Positions 27,340-35,273 of a stretch of 64,000 nucleotides of DNA are shown here, piece after piece. The notes under the pieces were generated by a model, which saw only the letters and a program-made list of their open reading frames with translations, was not told where the DNA came from and did not search any database. Both the position numbers and the translations under genes were made by a program. Within the stretch, counting starts at the first letter, position 1, and each line of letters begins with the position of its first letter. The DNA lies in assembly GCF_900169365.1 (NCBI RefSeq), contig NZ_FXZH01000002.1, positions 62,001 to 126,000 of the forward strand. The letters are read 5' to 3'. Source of the DNA: Brevibacterium sp. 239c. Lineage in GTDB: Bacteria > Actinomycetota > Actinomycetes > Actinomycetales > Brevibacteriaceae.

Positions 27340-28328
27340 GTCGTGGATACCTCCGTTGTCCAGGTGCGCGGTGCTCCGGCGGTGCGAAGCGCGAGCGCCA
27401 AGCGTTCGGCCTGTTCGTCCGAGTCGGCGAGAGCGAGGACGCAGCCACCGAGGCCGCCTCCGGTGAGTTTGGCGCCGTGCGCTCCGGCTCCAAGGGCTGC
27501 CTCGACGAGCGCATCGAGGGCCGGGCTGCTGACTCCGATGCTCCTCAGCAGCTTGTGTGCGTCGAGCATTCGCGACCCGAGCGTGGCGCGGTCGCCGGAC
27601 CGAACGTCATCGACCGCGTGCTCCGTGAGTTCCGCGAGGTGGGAGATCGCGGTCTCAACGATCTTCGGCTGTGCGGCGCGAAGTTCGCGAACCCCGGCGA
27701 CCGCCTCGGCGGTGGAGCCTTGCAGGCCGGAGTCTGCGACCACGAAGATCAGTCGCCTGCCGACGTCGATCGCTGCGGCCCGACCGCTTTGGAACCTTAT
27801 GGGCACCTGAGATGCGACAGCCCATGCATCGATTCCGCTGGGGCGACCGTGCGCAACAGATTCCGCCCTCGCCACGACGGCGTGGAGAGCGTCACGGTCG
27901 AGGACCTTCCCACGGAGATCAGCCACTGCCCGTGCGATCGCGGTGGCAACTGCGGCGCTCGATCCAAGGCCGCGACTATGGGGAATCGCACTGCGAATGC
28001 CGACCTGGACCTCGGCGGTCTCATCACCTGTGGCCTCGAGGGCCGCGCACAGTCCGGCGACCACGGGCCCCATCTGAGGTGGTGCCGCCTGGGCAGTGCC
28101 GGAGAACAGTTGGCTGTCGATGCGCGTCTCCCGACCAGGGGTGAGGCGAATGTCGGCCTGTGCTCCGAGTCCGTGAAGAGGGACGGCGAGTGCAGGGGCT
28201 CCGTAGACCACGGCGTGTTCGCCGAAGAGTATCGCCTTTGCATGGGCGTGGCCCTCTGCTGGATTTCCGAGCCCAGCGCCTCGCGCATTGGAGGGGGCGC
28301 TTGGGTCGGTCGGAGAGGAATTGTGCAT
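27336..28328 (-). CDS. Mevalonate kinase
   Basis: First enzyme of the operon; it phosphorylates mevalonate with ATP. The 330-residue GHMP kinase shows AKAILFGEHAVVYGAPA (31-45), PHSRGLGSSAAV (116-127) and a C-terminal KLTGGGLGGC. I chose ATG at 28328: the open frame extends about 400 codons further but that part overlaps other genes and has no similarity. No good ribosome site precedes 28328. A 24-codon ORF ends 11 bases upstream, so translation may be coupled to it. Confidence 0.92.
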   Translation of the reverse strand: MHNSSPTDPSAPSNARGAGLGNPAEGHAHAKAILFGEHAVVYGAPALAVPLHGLGAQADIRLTPGRETRIDSQLFSGTAQAAPPQMGPVVAGLCAALEATGDETAEVQVGIRSAIPHSRGLGSSAAVATAIARAVADLRGKVLDRDALHAVVARAESVAHGRPSGIDAWAVASQVPIRFQSGRAAAIDVGRRLIFVVADSGLQGSTAEAVAGVRELRAAQPKIVETAISHLAELTEHAVDDVRSGDRATLGSRMLDAHKLLRSIGVSSPALDALVEAALGAGAHGAKLTGGGLGGCVLALADSDEQAERLALALRTAGAPRTWTTEVSTT

Positions 28329-28639
28329 GCGGCGCGAAGTCAGGGGGTGTCGTCGCGGTCGAGGTCGATCGCTGATGACCTCGTGCAAGGGGCGTGATTC
28401 TGTGTTTCGGTCATGGTTGTTCCATCCTATGCCGTAATCCGGTTCTGCTGCCGGGCGAGGGCACGGAGACGAGACCGGCGACGGAAACCGCCTATGCCTG
28501 TCCGAGCAGACTGCTGAGTACCAAGCCCGATCAGCAAGGAGGCTGACCGGATATGGACCATCTCTGAGGAGCTGACCGGGGTGGGGTTGTCGGTGAAGTG
28601 AGAAATCGCCCTGAGTCCTGGGCGCACAGTCTGCCGAGG
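28329..28639. other. Leader region of the mevalonate operon
   Basis: The minus strand carries TAGGAT (28424-28429), a plausible -10, then a 24-codon ORF at 28340-28414 (MTETQNHAPC start) preceded by AGGA. Nothing coding is seen between 28430 and the end of the metal transporter gene at 28640. Confidence 0.4.
28340..28414 (-). CDS. Possible leader peptide of the mevalonate operon
   Basis: A 24-residue frame, MTETQNHAPCTRSSAIDLDR then DDTP, begins at 28414 behind AGGATGG and stops 11 bases before the mevalonate kinase ATG. It is out of frame with that gene. It may feed ribosomes to a start that lacks its own Shine-Dalgarno, or be chance. No family recognised. Confidence 0.3.
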   Translation of the reverse strand: MTETQNHAPCTRSSAIDLDRDDTP

Positions 28640-29329
28640 TCAATCCTGACAGCGCTCGCCAGCACAGCCGTCGGCCTCGTGCTCGCCGGTGAGCACAGAC
28701 ACCGGTGCGGCGCAGCAGGCATCCCCGCGCCATGCTTCGATGCCCTCTCTGATGGCGAAGACGGCGATCACGAGAGCAGCGACGGAGTCCGCCCATGCCC
28801 ACCCGATGATGCTGTTGAGCAGCAATCCTGCGAGCAGAGCGGCAGAGAGATACGTGCAGATCAAGGTCTGTTTGGAATCTGCGATCGCCGAGGCGGACCC
28901 GAGTTCGCGACCCGTGCGACGTTCGAACCAGCTGAGGAACGGCATGACGAGAAGGCTCAGCGCGGCGATGACGATGCCGACGGTGGAATGCTCTGGATCG
29001 CGCCAACCGGTCAGGGAGGCGATCGCATCGACGCTGACGTAGATTGCCAGGGCGAAGAAGGACACCGCGATCACGCGCAGGGCCGTCTTCTCCCTCCGCT
29101 CGGGGTCGGGCGCTGCGAATTGCCATGCCACGGCTGCCGCGGAGAGGACTTCGACGATCGAGTCGAGCCCGAACCCGATGAGAGCCGCCGACGAGGCTGC
29201 CCCACCTGCGATGAGAGCCACAACGGCTTCGATGACGTTCCAAGTGATGGTGATGGCCACGACGATCCTGATGCGTCGACGCAGAACCTGTACGCGTGGT
29301 GGAGCTATGGGAACAGCCGTGTTGCTCAC
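28640..29329 (-). CDS. Cation diffusion facilitator-like metal transporter
   Basis: A membrane protein of 229 residues with about five to six helices (20-200). Helix 2 holds GFGLDSIVE and the fifth helix region ADSKQT, positions used for metal binding in CDF proteins. The usual C-terminal cytoplasmic domain is absent; the protein ends in a Cys-rich tail (CC and further Cys, about 208-228) that could bind metal. It overlaps the CmtR-like regulator gene by 4 bp, so it is probably the efflux partner of a Cd/Pb-type sensor. Confidence 0.82.
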   Translation of the reverse strand: MSNTAVPIAPPRVQVLRRRIRIVVAITITWNVIEAVVALIAGGAASSAALIGFGLDSIVEVLSAAAVAWQFAAPDPERREKTALRVIAVSFFALAIYVSVDAIASLTGWRDPEHSTVGIVIAALSLLVMPFLSWFERRTGRELGSASAIADSKQTLICTYLSAALLAGLLLNSIIGWAWADSVAALVIAVFAIREGIEAWRGDACCAAPVSVLTGEHEADGCAGERCQD

Positions 29330-29709
29330 GCCTTGGTCCCACTGTCATGGTCCTCGGCAGGTTCGCGATCGCAGCAGCCGGGCACGGTGCAGGAGGGGTT
29401 GAGGCAGGGGGCGCTCTCGTCGACTGCGAGAGTGACGTCGAGCAGACTGTTGAGGGCCGAGCTGATGTGGGGATCCGCGATCTCGTATCTGGTCTGTCGC
29501 CCCTCAGCCTCGGCAACAACTATTCCGCATCCGCGCAGACAGGCGAGATGATTTGAGACGTTCGTCCTGGTCAGATCCAGATCGCGCGCGAGCTGCGCAG
29601 GATATCTGGGAAAGTCCAACAGCGAGAGCAGGATTCGCGAGCGGGTTGAATCGGCCATGGCTCGACCCAGACGGTTCATCACGTCGACGCGAGAAGCAAT
29701 AGTCAGCAT
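29326..29709 (-). CDS. cmtR: ArsR/SmtB-family metal sensor, CmtR-like
   Basis: A 127-residue winged-helix repressor. The recognition helix region is TRTNVSNHLACLRGCG. Cys 57, Cys 61 and Cys 102 fall exactly where M. tuberculosis CmtR uses Cys57/Cys61/Cys102 to bind Cd(II) and Pb(II). Further Cys residues at 107, 112 and 113 are extra. Co-transcribed with the transporter (4-bp overlap). The start codon lies inside a 12-bp inverted repeat, so self-repression is likely and the mRNA may be leaderless. The metal specificity is inferred from the family. Confidence 0.9.
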   Translation of the reverse strand: MLTIASRVDVMNRLGRAMADSTRSRILLSLLDFPRYPAQLARDLDLTRTNVSNHLACLRGCGIVVAEAEGRQTRYEIADPHISSALNSLLDVTLAVDESAPCLNPSCTVPGCCDREPAEDHDSGTKA

Positions 29710-29733
29710 ATACTGACCATACAGTATACGCTG
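29704..29733 (-). promoter_or_regulatory. Candidate operator of the CmtR-like repressor
   Basis: CAGCATATACTG (29704-29715) and CAGTATACGCTG (29722-29733) are inverted repeats with one mismatch, separated by six bases. The element covers the start codon at 29709 and contains TATACT, a possible -10 on the minus strand. Confidence 0.6.
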
Positions 29734-29775
29734 ACCTATATCGATAGGGCTGAACGTATATGTTGGCCTGTTGGA

Positions 29776-29985
29776 TCACCTTCCGGGTCGCATGACTGCA
29801 GAGAGCATGCGCAGCGGTCTGACTCCCGGATCGATGTCCGGGTGAGCGCATGCGCCCAGAAGTTCGAGGCGTCGATCAGGCAGCACGTCCTTTCGTGTAT
29901 TGAGGGCAACCCGATAGAGCCACCCCCTCGAGATTCGTCGGGACTCCGCGCTCCCGCCACACATCCACGCCGCGTTCGGGAGCCG
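29776..29985 (-). pseudogene. Frameshifted relic of an ECF sigma factor
   Basis: Read on the minus strand, one frame gives WRERGVPTNLEG and the next frame GWLYRVALNTRKDVLPDRR, joined across a run of five G's. Together this is the region-2 segment (N-P/L-x-GWLYRVA) of ECF sigma factors. There is no intact start, and the rest of the sigma domain is missing. It lies directly behind a DGPF/YciI gene, the usual partner of ECF42-type sigma factors, so the pair probably lost its sigma factor. Recognition is by eye. Confidence 0.5.
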
Positions 29986-29988
29986 AGC

Positions 29989-30369
29989 TCAGGGCTGTAC
30001 CCAGTGACCGTCTATATAGGAGACTGCCGCCGCTCTGACCTCGACGACTCCATAGCTGGTCCCGGGGAACTTCTCTGCCCAGGCCAGGGTCGCGTCTCGG
30101 CTCTCGACGTCGATGACGAAGACTCCGGCCAGCGCCTCCTTCGTTGCTGCGAAGGGACCGTCCTCGATGACGACACAGCCACCTCGGCGAGTGATGGTTG
30201 TCGTCTTTGCCTGCGGTTCGAGCATCTCGGCGGCGACGAAGACTCCTGCGGAGTAGAGAGCATCGGCGTAGTCGGACATCAGCTTCTGCATCTCTTCGAT
30301 CACCTCGGGGGAGGGCTGGTGGCCGACTTCGTGGGGTTCGGGTGCGTGGAAGACCAGTGAGCAGCGCAT
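29989..30369 (-). CDS. YciI/DGPF-domain protein
   Basis: A 126-residue YCII-related protein with the DGPF motif (70-73), which names the family. Such proteins accompany ECF42 sigma factors in Actinobacteria and are thought to be needed for their activity. CGGAG about seven bases before the ATG supports the start. Its expected sigma partner directly downstream is only a frameshifted relic. The enzymatic role is unknown. Confidence 0.85.
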   Translation of the reverse strand: MRCSLVFHAPEPHEVGHQPSPEVIEEMQKLMSDYADALYSAGVFVAAEMLEPQAKTTTITRRGGCVVIEDGPFAATKEALAGVFVIDVESRDATLAWAEKFPGTSYGVVEVRAAAVSYIDGHWVQP

Positions 30370-30644
30370 TGTTTCGCTCCGTTCATCTCATGTGCGACCG
30401 CGTTTCGGTCGCTCATCATTGAGACGACTGAGTACACGTCGATTCGACACGTTGAGGACTATTATTACCGGAATTCACCTGTTGCGCGAGAGCCTCAGCG
30501 CTTTGCAATCGTCCGCCGCAGCAGAGGAGTCACGCGATACTCCACCATCTGCTTCATCGACACCAGAGTTCGTGTGCGTTCTGGTGGGGCTGGCGCCGGA
30601 CCCACGGTCGCGGCCACGTCCATCCTTCGCAGTACTGTTGAGGC

Positions 30645-32456
30645 ATGACCAACCCAGCCACCGACATGCCTGAATGGTGCGTGATCGGACGTGCTCCCGA
30701 CAGCGCCCTCGGCGGCGTGCGGGGTATGGGGTCGAAGATCGCCGTCGTCGACCTCGACGGTGCCCGACAGCGGATCGGCAGCCACCACCTCGGCGCCGAT
30801 GAGCTGCCCAGGTTCGTGCGCGAATGTGAAGCACAGGGGCGGCCGAGGTGGGTCTTCAGTGACACTCCGAACTGGTACCCAGCCCTGCTGGCTGCCGGTG
30901 TGCAGATCGAACGCTGCTATGACCTGCGGCTGGCCCACGCGATCCTCATGCGCTCGGAACTCGTGAGCGACCGCAGCGACGTCGCCGGCGCCGAAGAATG
31001 GGACGCGGGCCCAGTGAGCGCACCGACCGCGCCGGAGGCGGAGGCACTGTTCGAGGTCACCGAGCGACGCAGCCACATCAAAACGGTCCCGCACGACATC
31101 GAGTCTGCGCTGGCCGAATTCGCACGTCAGTCCACGGCCCTGCAGACTGCCTCCGATCCTGGTCGGCTGCGTCTGCTGCTGGCCGCGGAGTCCGCCGGTG
31201 GGCTGGTGGCCGCAGAGATGCAGGCGGCCGGGGTGCCCTGGGACGTTGCCGAACACGACCGCATCCTCGCTGAGGAGCTCGGACCCCGTCCGGCCCGCGA
31301 TGCGAAGCCGGCCAAGATGCTCGCCGTCGCCGAGGAGGTGCGGACCGCTCTGGATGATCCGCGGGCAAATCTGGACTCCCACGTCAAACTCCTCCACTCT
31401 TTGCACAGTGCCGGAATCAACGTCGCCTCGACCTCGAAATGGGAGCTCGAACAGAGCGAACACCCGGCCATCGCACCCCTGCTGCAGTACAAGAAGCAGT
31501 CTCGTCTGCTCTCTGCCAATGGTTGGCATTGGCTCGACGAATGGGTCAGCGAGGGTCGGTACCGTCCCGTCTACGTTCCCGGAGGCGTCGTCACCGGACG
31601 CTGGGCGGCCAGCGGTGGCGGGGCCCTGCAGATTCCCCGTCAGCTGCGGCCGGCACTGCGTGCGGACCCGGGGTGGCGTCTGGTCTCAGCCGATGTCGCC
31701 CAGCTGGAGCCACGCGCACTCGCCGCCATGTCCGGTGATCGGGCCATGGCCGAGGCCGGGCGTGGCCGTGACCTCTACTCGGGCCTCGTCGACGAAGGCA
31801 TCGTCGCCACCCGGCAGGAAGCGAAGATCGCCGTGCTCGGCGCGATGTACGGTTCGACGACGGGTGACAGTGGTCGGCTCGTGCCCCGCCTGCGCACTAG
31901 TTTCCCCGCCGCAATGGGCCTGGTCGACTCCGCCGCCGAGGTGGGCGCGGCCGGAGGCGTCGTGTCCACATGGCTGGGTCGAACCTCTCCGGTGCCAGGC
32001 GAAGGCTGGCGACGAGTCCAGTCCGCGGCCAACCAGTTCGACGCCACACCGGCGGATGAGAACCGGGCCCGTCGTGCCGCCGGTGATCAAGGCCGCTTCA
32101 CCCGCAACTTCGTTGTTCAAGGCACCGCCGCCGAATGGGCGTTGGCCTGGTTGGCCGACCTGAGACTGCGGTTGTCACAGCTGCCGAGCGTCGATGACGG
32201 GAACCCGGGCACCGCGTCGGCGGGGGAGCCGGTGGGTCACGTGGCCGCAGCCTCGGGACCGGTGTTCTCCCGGCGGGCTCACCTGGTGTTCTTCCTTCAC
32301 GATGAGGTCATCGTGCACGCGCCGGCCCAGCAGGCCGAAGCCGCGGCGGAAGCGATCAGGGAAGCGGCCGCCTCGGCGGGGAAGCTCCTATTCGGCAATG
32401 CACCTGTCGACTTCCCCCTCGACCTCACGATCTCCGAGCGGGCCGCGAAGGACTAG
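30645..32456 (+). CDS. DNA polymerase I-like protein (putative 3'-5' exonuclease/polymerase)
   Basis: A 603-residue A-family DNA polymerase without a 5'-nuclease domain. Polymerase motif A is DVAQLEPR (Asp 350), motif B carries RQEAKIAVLGAMYG, and motif C is LHDE (His 552, Asp 553, Glu 554). The N-terminal third corresponds to the exonuclease fold, but I cannot find convincing DEDD metal residues, so proofreading may be lost. TACTGT is six bases before the ATG, suggesting leaderless mRNA. It may act in repair as an accessory to PolA. Confidence 0.88.
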   Translation: MTNPATDMPEWCVIGRAPDSALGGVRGMGSKIAVVDLDGARQRIGSHHLGADELPRFVRECEAQGRPRWVFSDTPNWYPALLAAGVQIERCYDLRLAHAILMRSELVSDRSDVAGAEEWDAGPVSAPTAPEAEALFEVTERRSHIKTVPHDIESALAEFARQSTALQTASDPGRLRLLLAAESAGGLVAAEMQAAGVPWDVAEHDRILAEELGPRPARDAKPAKMLAVAEEVRTALDDPRANLDSHVKLLHSLHSAGINVASTSKWELEQSEHPAIAPLLQYKKQSRLLSANGWHWLDEWVSEGRYRPVYVPGGVVTGRWAASGGGALQIPRQLRPALRADPGWRLVSADVAQLEPRALAAMSGDRAMAEAGRGRDLYSGLVDEGIVATRQEAKIAVLGAMYGSTTGDSGRLVPRLRTSFPAAMGLVDSAAEVGAAGGVVSTWLGRTSPVPGEGWRRVQSAANQFDATPADENRARRAAGDQGRFTRNFVVQGTAAEWALAWLADLRLRLSQLPSVDDGNPGTASAGEPVGHVAAASGPVFSRRAHLVFFLHDEVIVHAPAQQAEAAAEAIREAAASAGKLLFGNAPVDFPLDLTISERAAKD

Positions 32457-32640
32457 GGGACGGCAAACGACTAGCGGGCGACGAACCGGCAGCGGACTGT
32501 GCAGGGACATCAGCTGTCGCAGAGATCACGGGTGGGCCCCGGAATACGCGACAGATAATCGGTGCTGCATGTAAGGTATCCGCGGCCCCGCAGCGGAGTC
32601 GCTACAGCACTCGGAGTCGCCACAGCACAGAGGAGTTTTC

Positions 32641-33726
32641 ATGACCTTCACCGTCAAAGCACTGCAGAAGACCGGCCCTGACGAGCCCTTCCGCGTCGCG
32701 AACATCGAACGCCGCGATCCTCGGCCCGATGACGTGGTCATCGACATCAAGGCCGCCGGGATCTGCCACAGTGACATCCACACCATCCGCAATGAATGGG
32801 GTGAGGCGAGCTTCCCTCTGACCGTCGGCCACGAGATTGCCGGCGTCGTCGAAGCCGTCGGCAGTGATGTCACCGGTTGGAAGGTCGGCGACCGGGTGGG
32901 CGTAGGCTGCATGGTCGATTCCTGCGGCGAATGTGAAGAATGCCGCGCCGGACAGGAACAGAACTGCCTCAACGGCAGCGTCGGCACCTACAACGCCCCT
33001 GACGTCGACGGCACCATCACCCAAGGCGGCTACGCCGAGAAGGTCGTTGTCAACGAGCGCTTCGTGTGCCGCATTCCCGACGCCCTCGATTTCGACGTCG
33101 CAGCCCCACTGCTCTGCGCCGGCATCACCACTTACGCTCCGCTCAACCGTTGGGGTGCAGGTGAAAGCAAGGACGGTGCACCCAAGAAGGTCGCCGTTCT
33201 GGGTCTCGGCGGACTCGGCCACATGGGTGTCCAGATCGCTGTCGCTATGGGGGCCGAGGTCACCGTCCTTTCCCGCACCCTGAATAAGGAGAAGGCGGCG
33301 CTCGAGCTCGGCGCGAAGCAGATGCTCGCCACGACAGGCGATGACTTCTTCAGCCAGCACCGTGGAGAGTTCGACCTCATCCTCAACACGATCAGCGCCG
33401 GCATTCCCGTCGACAAATACCTGAGCCTGCTCAAGCCGCGCGGAGTCATGACCGTCGTCGGCCTGCCTCCGGAGAAGCAGCAGCTGTCCTTCGCCTCCGT
33501 CATCGGCGGCTCCAAGGTGCTGGCCGGATCGATGATCGGCGGCATCGCCGAGACCCAGGAGATGCTCGACTTCTGCGCGAAGCACGACATCGCGGCGAAG
33601 ATCGAGACCGTCGGCATCGACGAGGCGGATGCGACCTACGAGCGCGTCGTCGCCGGCGACGTGTACTTCCGCGCCGTCATCGACACCGCGGACTTCGAGG
33701 GCGCCGAGGTGGTTGCGAACGTCTGA
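32641..33726 (+). CDS. NAD(P)-dependent zinc alcohol dehydrogenase, CAD type
   Basis: A medium-chain dehydrogenase of 361 residues related to cinnamyl-alcohol dehydrogenases. Catalytic zinc ligands are Cys 42 and His 64 (GICHSDIH, GHE) with a further Cys near 158; structural zinc Cys are 95, 98, 101 and 109. The Rossmann motif GLGGLGHMG lies near 193. The start is well supported by GAGGAG upstream. Two direct repeats of GGAGTCGC-ACAGCAC form stand in the leader (about 32596-32629). Substrate: probably aldehydes or alcohols of broad range; the sequence does not decide. Confidence 0.92.
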   Translation: MTFTVKALQKTGPDEPFRVANIERRDPRPDDVVIDIKAAGICHSDIHTIRNEWGEASFPLTVGHEIAGVVEAVGSDVTGWKVGDRVGVGCMVDSCGECEECRAGQEQNCLNGSVGTYNAPDVDGTITQGGYAEKVVVNERFVCRIPDALDFDVAAPLLCAGITTYAPLNRWGAGESKDGAPKKVAVLGLGGLGHMGVQIAVAMGAEVTVLSRTLNKEKAALELGAKQMLATTGDDFFSQHRGEFDLILNTISAGIPVDKYLSLLKPRGVMTVVGLPPEKQQLSFASVIGGSKVLAGSMIGGIAETQEMLDFCAKHDIAAKIETVGIDEADATYERVVAGDVYFRAVIDTADFEGAEVVANV

Positions 33727-33842
33727 TCGTCTCACCTAGGCGGTCACCGTTGGCCGGGGGTCGACGGGTGCGCAGAATACGAGGACTGCGGGAGACCGCA
33801 ATGCATGTGCTGCCTTAAAGATGTACGGGTAGTCTGAATCGC

Positions 33843-34310
33843 ATGACAGGCAGGCGTGGGCGGATGGGCGATGCGCCCCTTGTGCTGCTGATCCTCTATA
33901 CCCTGTTCATCGGCTTCGTGACCTTGACCCCGATGCAGCTCGACACCGGCCCTGCTGGCCCGATCGGCAGGCTGCTCCAGTTCTTCGCCGATCATCAGGT
34001 GACATCGTGGCTGACCTATACGCTCGTCGAAAAGTTGGCGAATGTCGCCATGTTCGTTCCGTTCGGGTTCCTGATCGCACTGCACAAGGGTCGCAGGCGC
34101 TGGTGGGTCGGCTGGGTGGCCGGCGCGGTGTTCACCTGCCTGATCGAGGGAACCCAGGCGACACTGCTCTCACCCACCCGCTACGCCACGATCAGCGACC
34201 TCATCACGAACACGCTCGGGGCCGGAATCGGTGCTGTCCTCGCGCTGGTCCTCATGATCCTGCTGCCCTCGCGAGGCGACCCGGACGAGACCGACCGCGT
34301 GGTGCGTTGA
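33843..34310 (+). CDS. VanZ family membrane protein
   Basis: 155 residues with four helices and the VanZ pattern: KLANVAMFVPFGFL near 60-75, then the GTQATLLSPTRYATISDLITNTLGA region near 105-130. VanZ proteins confer low teicoplanin resistance in some settings, but most chromosomal members have no known role. TAGTCT stands seven bases before the ATG without a Shine-Dalgarno, so a leaderless transcript is likely. It is convergent with the marR gene. Confidence 0.88.
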   Translation: MTGRRGRMGDAPLVLLILYTLFIGFVTLTPMQLDTGPAGPIGRLLQFFADHQVTSWLTYTLVEKLANVAMFVPFGFLIALHKGRRRWWVGWVAGAVFTCLIEGTQATLLSPTRYATISDLITNTLGAGIGAVLALVLMILLPSRGDPDETDRVVR

Positions 34311-34357
34311 AGACGGGCGTCTCTGCGGCCTCAATCCTCAAGCTCGACGATCTCAGC

Positions 34358-34828
34358 TCACGTAGGTGTGCTCTTCGGATCCTCGTTTTCGAGGGCGCCG
34401 ATGCACAGGTCGAGAGCCTCGCCGAGGTGGGCCTTCAGTTCGGGAGCGAGTGTGGAGACCATGAGTGCGGAGATCCTCTCGACCCGTTCGACGGCCTGAT
34501 CGAGGGCCTCGCCTCCCTCGGTGGTCAGGGTCGTCGGCAGGGCCCTGCCTGTTTCGGCCTTCGTTGCACGCGTCACGAGACCACTGTCCTGCAAACTTCT
34601 CAACAGGGTGTTCATCGTCTGTCGGGTGACGAATGCCCCGCGGGCGAGTTCGGAGTTCGACGCTCCCGGGGACCGACGCAGCAGCTCGAGGCAGGCATAC
34701 TGCGGGGTTGAGAGGCCCAAAGGCCGCAGTGTCTCGTCCATGCGTGAGCGCAGGACCGACTGCAGGTGCTTGAGCTGGTAGCCGATCATCGCTTCGAGGG
34801 CGCCGGGAGCAATTGACTCTTGACTCAT
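34358..34828 (-). CDS. MarR-family transcriptional regulator
   Basis: A 156-residue winged-helix repressor: the core helix-turn-helix is ASNSELARGAFVTRQTMNTLLRSL and the wing DSGLVTRATKAETGRA. ATG at 34828 is chosen, because the upstream part of the open frame (25 residues) overlaps the operator. It is divergent from the VOC gene, and a perfect inverted repeat stands between them, so it likely controls both. The ligand is unknown. Confidence 0.9.
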   Translation of the reverse strand: MSQESIAPGALEAMIGYQLKHLQSVLRSRMDETLRPLGLSTPQYACLELLRRSPGASNSELARGAFVTRQTMNTLLRSLQDSGLVTRATKAETGRALPTTLTTEGGEALDQAVERVERISALMVSTLAPELKAHLGEALDLCIGALENEDPKSTPT

Positions 34829-34837
34829 GTAAGTATT

Positions 34838-34860
34838 CTGACATACATTGATTATGTCAG
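34838..34860. promoter_or_regulatory. Candidate MarR operator
   Basis: CTGACATA (34838-34845) and TATGTCAG (34853-34860) form a perfect 8-bp inverted repeat with a 7-bp spacer in the intergenic region between the divergent regulator and VOC genes. A third half-site-like CTGACAT lies at 34865-34871. Confidence 0.75.
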
Positions 34861-34901
34861 CACACTGACATTGGAAGCAGGAACAGGAGATTGGAGCGAT
34901 C

Positions 34902-35270
34902 ATGACAGTGACAGGACCGGATTTCCTTGCACTTCAAGTACGAGACCTTGAGAAGGCGGCCGAATTCTACGAAACGCAGATCGGACTCAAGCGGGCGCCG
35001 ACAGCGCCTCCCGGTGCAGTTCTCTTCGCCACCTCACCGATACCATTCGCCGTCCGTGAGCCTCTGCCCGATGTTGATCTCGACTCGGTCGAGCGACCAG
35101 GCACCGGAGTCGCACTGTGGTTCAGTTGCGATGACTCACAGGCACTGCACGATAGTCTCGCCGCCTCAGGCGTCGAGATTCTGCGTGCGCCCGCGCCGAG
35201 TCCCTTCGGGCTGACCTTCACCTTCGTCGATCCTGAAGGTTATGCGGTGACGGTCCACGACGCGAGCTGA
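34902..35270 (+). CDS. VOC-family (glyoxalase/bleomycin-resistance fold) protein
   Basis: A 122-residue single VOC domain pair, with LQVRDLEKAAEFYE at the start and FTFVDPEGYAVTVHD at the end; the final Glu/His region is the usual metal-binding side. It probably detoxifies or binds a small electrophile or drug under control of the divergent MarR protein. GGAGCGATC before the ATG is a fair ribosome site. The gene is convergent with the methyltransferase-like gene, 3 bp away. Confidence 0.85.
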   Translation: MTVTGPDFLALQVRDLEKAAEFYETQIGLKRAPTAPPGAVLFATSPIPFAVREPLPDVDLDSVERPGTGVALWFSCDDSQALHDSLAASGVEILRAPAPSPFGLTFTFVDPEGYAVTVHDAS

Positions 35271-35273
35271 GCA

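Noticed and set aside
28329-29519. Upstream extension of the mevalonate kinase frame to give a 727-residue protein
   Set aside because: The extra part is Arg/Pro-rich shadow sequence overlapping the CDF transporter and CmtR-like genes; GHMP-kinase similarity starts near 28328.
32602-33735. A 377-residue minus-strand frame opposite the alcohol dehydrogenase
   Set aside because: Antisense shadow; the dehydrogenase has complete zinc and NAD motifs and a good ribosome site.
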